Shown here one piece after another: positions 57,897 through 64,000 of a stretch of 64,000 bases of DNA. The notes beneath the pieces were generated by a model that was given only the letters and a program-made list of their open reading frames with translations, searched no databases and was not told the DNA's origin. The position numbers and the translations under genes are program-made. Location: NCBI RefSeq assembly GCF_013839425.1, contig NZ_JACDNP010000001.1:434001-498000 (forward strand), read 5' to 3'. This stretch comes from Halorhabdus salina (GTDB lineage: Archaea > Halobacteriota > Halobacteria > Halobacteriales > Haloarculaceae). The stretch's first letter is position 1. Each line of letters starts with the position of its first letter.

Positions 57897-60800
57897 ATGG
57901 CACAGACAGGATCCTTGTCGAACACCCTCGATGACACGGTAACTCTCAGCCGTGAGCTTCGGGAAGAGGGGCAGATCGATGGCCAGGTGAAGCTCTACAA
58001 CGTGGATGACGATGACGAGTTCGAGTCAGATGCGGAACTCTTCTTCGAACGAACCCTGATGACACAGGGGCTCCGTGAGGCGCTTTCGATTCTCCGTGAT
58101 TCGCTCACGGGCGATGACCCGCGTGGGACGCACATCCTCTACGGTCCGTACGGCAGTGGGAAGTCCCACCAGATGGTGGCGCTGTACCACTGCTTCGACG
58201 ATCCCGACGCAGCAGGTACGTGGGCAAGCGACTCGGTCGAAGGCTTCGACACGGCACTTCCCGACTCGGCGACGCCGGTCACAGTCGCTATGCAGAACGA
58301 GCAGTACGAGTATCTCTGGGAACCGTTCTTCGAGGCGCTCGATTACGATCCTGGAACGTTCAGTTCGGGCGGGTATCCCGATATGCAGACGATTCAGGAC
58401 GCCGTCGGCGACGACACGGTCGCGTTCTTCGTAGACGAACTGGAGGACTGGTTCGATACACTCCAGGGCGACCGGAAAAGTGCGAACAAAGCCTTCCTCC
58501 AGTCGCTGCTCGAATCAACGGCGCTCTCCGATCTCGAACTCTACACTATCGTCTCTGTTCTGCGCGAGGGCTCCGAGGTCCACGACATCCTGAACCGGGA
58601 ACAGGCGGTCGAGGTCAACATGAACAACCAGGTGGACAAACGCGAGGTCCTTCGTCACCGCCTGATCGATTCAGTGAACGAGAATGCTGCCCGCGAAATC
58701 GTCAACGGGTACTACGACGCGTACGACCAATCCGATCATGTCACCATTCCCGATGATCTGCTGTCGGAGATGCATGATTTGTATCCGTTCCATCCCGTGC
58801 TTTTGGACGCGCTTGAGACGCGGTACTACGCTGACGAGGATAACCAGAACACGCGGGGGATGATCTACCTCTTCTCGAAGGTTCTCTTGGAGATGCAGGA
58901 TCAGACGGATCTGATCACGCACGGTGATATCGACGCTATCGAGTTCGAGGACGAACTGGCGAAGATTAACTACGAGCGGTTGAACGCGGCGACGGGCGAC
59001 ATCAAAAGCCGCATCGATGAAGACGATGTTCCCCACGGCCGACGTATTCTGAACACGATCCTCCTGTACTCGCTGAAGCCGAGCGAGGGCGAGGGCGCGG
59101 AGGTCTCGGAGATCGTCATGGGTGCCTACCAGACAGGCGATCTCGTCTCAGACGTTGTCCTCAACCTCGAACGTCTCCACGGTGTCGCGTGGCATCTCCA
59201 CAAGCTGAACGGAAAGTACGCGATCCGCGACCGGCAGAACCCGAACGCGCTCATCCGAAACGCGGCCGTAGACGTCTCCGAGACATCGGCGAAGGCTGAA
59301 GTCGCGGATTTCATCACCGATATCTTCGGGTCGAACGCACACCCGGTCGGATTCCGGACGAACGATATGCGGGACATCCCAGACGACCGCGAGGTCAAGG
59401 TCGTCGTGAAAGACGACCAGTGGACGAACGAGGAGGTCGAGAAAGTCATCACGAACGATGGGCGTGGCCGGGAGTGGCGTAACACCCTCGTGTTCGTCCA
59501 ACCCTCGGGCGACAAGGCCATCGAGTCTGGGACACGGTACATCGATAAGGCGCGGTACATCGAGGGCGCACGGCAGGTCCTCGCCGACGAATCTCTCGAT
59601 GACGAAATCCGGACGTCGATCAAGGGTATGCGGGAGCAGGAGGAAAACGAACTCCGCGAAGAACTCCAGCTCCTGTACGGAGAGGTGCTTGACGGGAACG
59701 ACCTGCTCAACGACTGGGGACAGATGACGCCGATGGAACTCGACGTCTACGTTCACGATGAGGCAGAGCTGAGTGCGTCGAACATCGCGGACTCAGCATC
59801 TGCCGATCCGTTTGACCTCCAGTCGGACGTCTGGGCTATCGCTGAGGACCTTCTGGAGCGACGCGGGGAGATCTCGGTTGAGGACATCTACGAGCAATTC
59901 CTCCGCGACCCGGAGCTTCCGATCCCCGGCAGTGCGAACGACGTGCTAAATGCGACGGTGAAAGCGCTCTCGGACAAACCGGTGCTCGCCCGTGACACTG
60001 GTGGGTTCCGCGACGACCTCTCCGGCAGTTCGCTGGACACCGTCCTCGTCCAGCAAGACGATGTGGACGTATGGGGCGTCGATGACGTCGAACAGGAACT
60101 GCGTCAGCGGTTCGGGAGCGGAACGACCGCGCTCGATATCGGTGACTTCGAACTGGAACTCGTCGAAGACGGCGAGATCTGGATCGACGGCGACAGCCAC
60201 GACGTCGTGATGCGGGCCATCGGTCGGCTCGCTCGTGAGGAGCAGTACGTCATTGTCAAAGGGAACGAGATCCTCGATAAACCACAATCCGACGCAACGG
60301 TCCGAGACGTCGGCGGCGCGGAGGTTGTCGGTGCATCGTCCCTCGTAGACCGCATCGAGACGCACATCGACGACGACGGCTACGCGAACCTCGACACAAT
60401 TATCGGCGAGGTCCGTGCCGAGGAGTCGGTGTTCCTCCCGCCGGACGAGACCGAGTCTGTCGCCCGCGAAGCAGTCAATGAATTCCTCGTAGACGACTAC
60501 GTTCTGGAAGCCGGCGGTCGGTATCTTGGATCGCTCGGCGACCGCGACCCGACGACGGTAAAGATCGTTCCGACGGTACCCGAACGGATCGGCGACCAGA
60601 TCCTGGAGTACATCGAGGACTTAGAACCGGGAGACCAGTTCACGGTGAACAAGGTCACGGATCGGTTCGACAGCAGTGTTACCGAGTACATGGTGCGGAC
60701 GTACCTGCTGGAGAACATCGGGAAGGACGAAGAGCCCGAGTACGTCGTCAACACGACCGGTTCGGAGAAAGCCTCCGACTGGGTCCCTGGGTACCCGTTC

Positions 60801-61103
60801 CGGAAGGCAGACACGGAGATTCCCACGTGGCGCTTCGAGTACAACGGCGACGACGTCGCCGCGATGCGGAGCAAATGGCGGAACAACCACCAGACGGGAA
60901 GTGTCGATTACGGCGACGTCACGTTCATGTTGCCCGACCGCGAGGGTGTTCCCAGCGCTCTTCAGGGGACCGCCGACGTCGAGCGGACGCAAGTCAGCCT
61001 GACGCTGCGATCCGGACAGGACTACACGAAGGTCCAGGACCTCTTCGAGCGGATGCCCGAGGAGGCGTCAAGCCTGAAGATCGAGATTACCTTCCAGAAG
61101 TAG
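57897..61103 (+). CDS. Large DUF499-like AAA+ ATPase
   Basis: The 1068-residue protein has a Walker A GPYGSGKS (83-90) after FFERTLMTQGLREAL, which aligns with the FFxRTYLTEGLR pattern of DUF499 (COG1483) proteins. Walker B VAFFVDELED lies at 175-184. The rest holds conserved LYPFHPVLLDAL and later modules (DVRAEESV-type winged helix repeats, about 620-1000). DUF499 proteins sit in predicted defence cassettes with SNF2 helicases and methylases. BREX BrxC/PglY-like ATPases are the alternative. It is G/C-richer than its left neighbours. A TATA-like TTTATTG about 30 bases before ATG 57897 fits a leaderless start. Confidence 0.75.
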   Translation: MAQTGSLSNTLDDTVTLSRELREEGQIDGQVKLYNVDDDDEFESDAELFFERTLMTQGLREALSILRDSLTGDDPRGTHILYGPYGSGKSHQMVALYHCFDDPDAAGTWASDSVEGFDTALPDSATPVTVAMQNEQYEYLWEPFFEALDYDPGTFSSGGYPDMQTIQDAVGDDTVAFFVDELEDWFDTLQGDRKSANKAFLQSLLESTALSDLELYTIVSVLREGSEVHDILNREQAVEVNMNNQVDKREVLRHRLIDSVNENAAREIVNGYYDAYDQSDHVTIPDDLLSEMHDLYPFHPVLLDALETRYYADEDNQNTRGMIYLFSKVLLEMQDQTDLITHGDIDAIEFEDELAKINYERLNAATGDIKSRIDEDDVPHGRRILNTILLYSLKPSEGEGAEVSEIVMGAYQTGDLVSDVVLNLERLHGVAWHLHKLNGKYAIRDRQNPNALIRNAAVDVSETSAKAEVADFITDIFGSNAHPVGFRTNDMRDIPDDREVKVVVKDDQWTNEEVEKVITNDGRGREWRNTLVFVQPSGDKAIESGTRYIDKARYIEGARQVLADESLDDEIRTSIKGMREQEENELREELQLLYGEVLDGNDLLNDWGQMTPMELDVYVHDEAELSASNIADSASADPFDLQSDVWAIAEDLLERRGEISVEDIYEQFLRDPELPIPGSANDVLNATVKALSDKPVLARDTGGFRDDLSGSSLDTVLVQQDDVDVWGVDDVEQELRQRFGSGTTALDIGDFELELVEDGEIWIDGDSHDVVMRAIGRLAREEQYVIVKGNEILDKPQSDATVRDVGGAEVVGASSLVDRIETHIDDDGYANLDTIIGEVRAEESVFLPPDETESVAREAVNEFLVDDYVLEAGGRYLGSLGDRDPTTVKIVPTVPERIGDQILEYIEDLEPGDQFTVNKVTDRFDSSVTEYMVRTYLLENIGKDEEPEYVVNTTGSEKASDWVPGYPFRKADTEIPTWRFEYNGDDVAAMRSKWRNNHQTGSVDYGDVTFMLPDREGVPSALQGTADVERTQVSLTLRSGQDYTKVQDLFERMPEEASSLKIEITFQK

Positions 61104-61114
61104 TTCCGCTTCTT

Positions 61115-61327
61115 TTACTGGTCGGCGTCGGCGTTTCTGACTAAGGCTTCGACGACGATTTCGTCACCGTCCGCCTCATCCAGCATATCCCTCAGAACGG
61201 TCTTCAGTCGTCTATCGAACAAACTGCGTGGGTTCAGCGGTGTTAGTTCCGCTTCAAGCTCATCTCTGCTTACTGTTCCAGAAATCACGGAGTCTCCGCC
61301 TTCTCGTACTTCCAGCAAATCGGCCAT
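61115..61327 (-). CDS. Small hypothetical protein
   Basis: The 70-residue frame starts MADLLEVREGGDSVISGTVS and is acidic and helical (LFDRRLKTVLRDMLDEA). It lies between the DUF499-like ATPase and the DUF262 gene on the minus strand and is the only frame there. No family is known to me; an antitoxin-like or accessory role is possible only by position. Confidence 0.42.
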   Translation of the reverse strand: MADLLEVREGGDSVISGTVSRDELEAELTPLNPRSLFDRRLKTVLRDMLDEADGDEIVVEALVRNADADQ

Positions 61328-61409
61328 ATCGAACCATCCTCAGCACGCTGGATAGCCTGTTCGATTGCCGCCTTACTCAACAATCGATGGGAACGGTGTT
61401 AGTGTGCTT

Positions 61410-63248
61410 CTATCTGTCCCAGTACTCTGAACCCGGTTCGGGCCAGACCTCACTCGCTTGCTTTGCGAGCCACTCGCCACGCTCAGCAATCGTGTCTTCG
61501 TTCCATTCGTCAGGCCAATTCGTAACCAGGTGCTTGTTCAGCCGCAGGACTGTGTGCTCCTGAACCGCCTCTCGTTTATCGTCCCACGCTGCATTCGAAA
61601 TAGAGGGGTTTAGCTTATCAGTGAGGATGGTCAGATTCCCGATTCGGTCCTTTGCATCGTCACGTTCCATCCGTTCTACCTCAGCGGGCCGGTCTCCTGG
61701 GAGCGACCAGTGGGTGGACCACTTCTGCGGGAGAATATGCTCAATCTCCAGATCCTGAGTGAACTCTACCGTCTCGCTGTACCCGGTGTTACGCAACTCG
61801 CGTTCGATGGCCGCGAACACCATTTTGAGACGTCGCTGGTTGATGACGGCCCAGTACTCCATGTTCACCATCGAGTCCGTCAGCTTGTCGTCACCGGGCC
61901 AGTAGTCGCTCTCACCCTCTTTGCTTCGAAAGAATTCGACGACGACATCGCCGACGTGCTCGTTGTCTCGCTCCTTGAGTTCGTCCAGCAACTCGATGAA
62001 TATCTTGTTGTAGTTCTTCGACGTCAGGCGGGAGAGCATCCGACGCATCAGCCAGCTCTCGATTGCTTCGACGGCTTTCACCCGCTGTTCCTTCGGGATG
62101 TCCTCATGGCCGAAGATCCAGAGGAGAACCGGGTACGGCGTCGTCGTATCGAGGATATCCAGTCGGTGGAAGAAGATCCCTTCCCGAGACTCACGGTCGG
62201 GTTCAGAGATGGTCTCGTAGATTGACGCGTAGTAGTCGATGTCCTTCACGATCTCTTCGACCGAGTTGTCGGTCCTATCAAGGTACTTCCGGAACGCCGG
62301 GAAAAGCTTCTTCGCGCGGACCTGCTGGCTCATCTCCATCGTGAGCCAGTGCATGATGAATACGTCTATCTTCGGACGGTCGAGCCGTCCCTGCGAGACA
62401 TCGACGCGCCATTCGTCTTCGTCGAACTGCTTCCAGTACTTGTCGTGGAGGTCGCCGGGGTCGTCCTGCTGGATCGTCGCCTCTCGGAAGAGGTAGTTCT
62501 TGATCAGGTCGGCGGCGAGTAGCGGTGTTCCACGGGCGTTCAGCGTCTCGAATATCACCTGTGCGTCGTCGTTGGATTCGAGGTCGATGACGACGACACG
62601 GAGCAGGTGCCACATCGTCGTGACAAGCGCATCGAGATGTTCTTCGGTGGGTTCGTCTCCAGATTCTGCCCACTCCCGAATTTCGTCTCTGAAGTACCGG
62701 AAGCACTCCTCCAAGTTGTCGTCGCCATCGAGTTTGGAGTGCTCTGACTCCGGGTCCGAGAAGGTCAGCACGTCGATGAACGCGTCCTGATCGGCTTCGA
62801 TCGGCCAGACCTTCAGCCGGTCCGTATCGGTGGTGGTCAGATCCGTGTCGTTGTACATCAGCTTCTCCACCAACGACGCCGACTCTTCGTGAGCGAGATC
62901 AGTCGCCACGGAATGCACAGCAGACAGCAGAACTTGAAGTGTGATCAAGCGCTGCTGGCCGTCAATGATCTCACGCGTCTCCAACTTCTGCGTCGGCGTC
63001 GATTGCTGATCGAGGACGATGGCTCCTAGGAAGTGCGGGGAGGTGTCCTGTTGCGCTTCCTGTCGTTCGATTTGGTTACTCGCCCCTGCTTGTCGATCCA
63101 TCAGTTCATCCACGACGAGTTGGAGATCCTCCCAGAGCGGCTTCCAGTGTTCTTCCTCCTTCCACACGTACGGCCGCTGAAACCGTGGAACGACGTACCG
63201 AGTGTCCTTCCGAAAGATGTCCTTTAGATCGAGGGTGTCTGCTTTCAT
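61410..63248 (-). CDS. GmrSD-like DUF262 and HNH (DUF1524) protein
   Basis: The 612-residue protein has an N-terminal DUF262 domain (VPRFQRPYVWK at 20-30, EIIDGQQRLITLQ at about 93-105), a ParB/Srx-like nucleotide-dependent fold, a helical middle, and a C-terminal DUF1524 HNH nuclease (IEHILPQKW at about 510, GNLTILTDKLN). This is the combined GmrS-GmrD layout of type IV modification-dependent restriction. Full length suggests an intact enzyme. A TATA box about 30 bases upstream fits a leaderless transcript. Confidence 0.9.
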   Translation of the reverse strand: MKADTLDLKDIFRKDTRYVVPRFQRPYVWKEEEHWKPLWEDLQLVVDELMDRQAGASNQIERQEAQQDTSPHFLGAIVLDQQSTPTQKLETREIIDGQQRLITLQVLLSAVHSVATDLAHEESASLVEKLMYNDTDLTTTDTDRLKVWPIEADQDAFIDVLTFSDPESEHSKLDGDDNLEECFRYFRDEIREWAESGDEPTEEHLDALVTTMWHLLRVVVIDLESNDDAQVIFETLNARGTPLLAADLIKNYLFREATIQQDDPGDLHDKYWKQFDEDEWRVDVSQGRLDRPKIDVFIMHWLTMEMSQQVRAKKLFPAFRKYLDRTDNSVEEIVKDIDYYASIYETISEPDRESREGIFFHRLDILDTTTPYPVLLWIFGHEDIPKEQRVKAVEAIESWLMRRMLSRLTSKNYNKIFIELLDELKERDNEHVGDVVVEFFRSKEGESDYWPGDDKLTDSMVNMEYWAVINQRRLKMVFAAIERELRNTGYSETVEFTQDLEIEHILPQKWSTHWSLPGDRPAEVERMERDDAKDRIGNLTILTDKLNPSISNAAWDDKREAVQEHTVLRLNKHLVTNWPDEWNEDTIAERGEWLAKQASEVWPEPGSEYWDR

Positions 63249-63700
63249 CGATGACCGAATGTTCCGTGGAGAGTTGTATAAATGGTTCCAAGACTAACCC
63301 ATCACCCGAATCCAAAGGTGAGGGCGGGAAGATGTTACCATCGCGCGAGCGAGTCTATAGATTTCCCAGCGAATCTGGGGTATCCCCTGTGTTGGTGCGG
63401 CTTTGGGCCGAACCTCCGCTCCGTCGTGTATTCACAAACAATTCATTGAGAGCTCATCAGTTTCTGGCGTCGAACCACTTCGCGCCGGTGTTAGATATCT
63501 GTGCCATTTCGGGACTCATTAGCTACTCTCGCCCACCTCTTCTGACACGCATAGTCGCTCTAACCCCTCAGAACAACGTATTCCCGGAGAAACACTCGGA
63601 GCGTAGCGATTCGGGAAACGAGTACCAAACTAATCCCATCCCCTCTGGGGCTTACCTTTAAAGCAGACTGGCGGTTGTAGTTGTTCGGGTCCAACCCACC
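63249..63700. other. Intergenic DNA without visible genes
   Basis: Apart from the DUF262 promoter at the left and a TATA-like CCTTTAAAG (about 63654-63662) for the next gene, no coding frame, tRNA or repeat array is seen here. Confidence 0.45.
63274..63284 (-). promoter_or_regulatory. TATA box of the DUF262 gene
   Basis: On the minus strand the bases read CATTTATACAA, centred about 30 bases before the ATG at 63248, the spacing expected for a leaderless haloarchaeal transcript. Confidence 0.6.
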
Positions 63701-63982
63701 ATGCAGACAGAAAAAACGATCAACCGCGCGAAGAAGATCGACGAATCGCTAGAGATCATCGCTAAGATCGAAGAAGTGGTCGGAGTACCGCTGACAGAGA
63801 GTCGGCGAGCACTACAGGTGGCTGGAGAGTACGTCATGAGTGACTCAATGTTCGTAGAACAGATGGTCCAGGCAATGACTGAGGCAGCCGGCTTCGCCAT
63901 CGAAACGGGTCACGATGACTTGGCATCCGACGCCATCCAGAACGTGACTGACCTCGAAACGCTCGTCTCTGACGGCGAGTAG
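63701..63982 (+). CDS. Small helical protein of unknown function
   Basis: The 93-residue protein starts MQTEKTINRAKKIDESLEII and is predicted all-helical and acidic, with SRRALQVAGEYVMSDSMFVE and MVQAMTEAAGFAIETGHDDL. No known domain or partner is visible. A TATA-like CTTTAAAG lies about 40 bases before the ATG. Confidence 0.6.
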   Translation: MQTEKTINRAKKIDESLEIIAKIEEVVGVPLTESRRALQVAGEYVMSDSMFVEQMVQAMTEAAGFAIETGHDDLASDAIQNVTDLETLVSDGE

Positions 63983-64000
63983 GCAACTTCTTCGACGTTC

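Noticed and set aside
51990-63248. Complete DISARM or BREX system
   Set aside because: No DNA methylase, PglZ phosphatase, PLD protein or BrxA/BrxB homologue is seen; only helicase and ATPase parts resemble them.
63480-63500. Possible attachment-site copy of the tRNA-Pro 3' end (CGCGCCGG)
   Set aside because: Only about eight bases match, which is expected by chance in G/C-rich DNA.

Overview
The window is chromosome of a halophilic archaeon (class Halobacteria). The evidence is acidic proteins, strong G/C bias at third codon positions, leaderless genes preceded by archaeal TATA boxes, two PGF-CTERM S-layer glycoproteins, aIF2/5B, TrmY, Pus10, archaeal CheF and pyruvoyl arginine decarboxylase. 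A five-gene NiFe hydrogenase operon is present, which is uncommon in this class and suggests an anaerobically capable lineage. The exact genus cannot be fixed by reading alone.

Layout. 1-4.6 kb: the end of a CDC48-type AAA ATPase, a receiver/PAS histidine kinase and a CBS-domain protein with a ribosome-hibernation-like tail. 4.7-9.2 kb: a group 3b-type NiFe hydrogenase operon in the order hydB-hydG-hydD-hydA-maturation protease. 9.4-24.7 kb: mostly housekeeping genes (pdaD, infB, a Nob1-like endonuclease, guaB-like, secF-secD, rnhB, pus10), with two small toxin-antitoxin loci (TumE/TumA-like and MazEF-like). 23.8-33.6 kb: two large tandem S-layer glycoprotein genes flanked on both sides by cheF paralogues. 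33.7-45.9 kb: surface-glycan precursor genes (glmU, glmS, a UDP-sulfoquinovose-synthase-like enzyme and two more sugar-nucleotide epimerases), VapBC, a TrmB-family regulator, a phosphodiesterase, and a Met/His-rich, tightly overlapping gene set. 46-47.1 kb: trmY, an amphi-Trp protein and a tRNA-Pro(CGG). From there to the right end the DNA is accessory: a noncoding ~209-bp tandem duplication, a regulator/exported hydrolase pair, then a nucleic-acid-processing island. The island holds an MrfA/Hrq1-like helicase, a coiled-coil zinc-ribbon protein, a SNF2 helicase, a DUF499-like ATPase and a DUF262/HNH GmrSD-like protein.

How the parts fit. SecDF, the S-layer genes, GlmU/GlmS and the sugar epimerases suggest a cell-surface glycoprotein programme. 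Two palindromes of the form TACT-N8-GAGTA, one directly before the sulfoquinovose-synthase-like operon and one directly before a 38-residue Cys protein, fit the motif published for haloarchaeal TrmB. A TrmB-family gene lies between them, so a local sugar regulon is the best-supported regulatory prediction. Pus10 and TrmY act successively on tRNA position 54. The best candidate for an undescribed system is the island at 52-63.3 kb. It resembles predicted DUF499/SNF2 defence cassettes but has no DNA methylase in view and carries an added coiled-coil zinc-ribbon partner and a DUF1998 helicase.

Limits: all family names come from motif recognition by eye; no database search, structure prediction or composition calculation was run.
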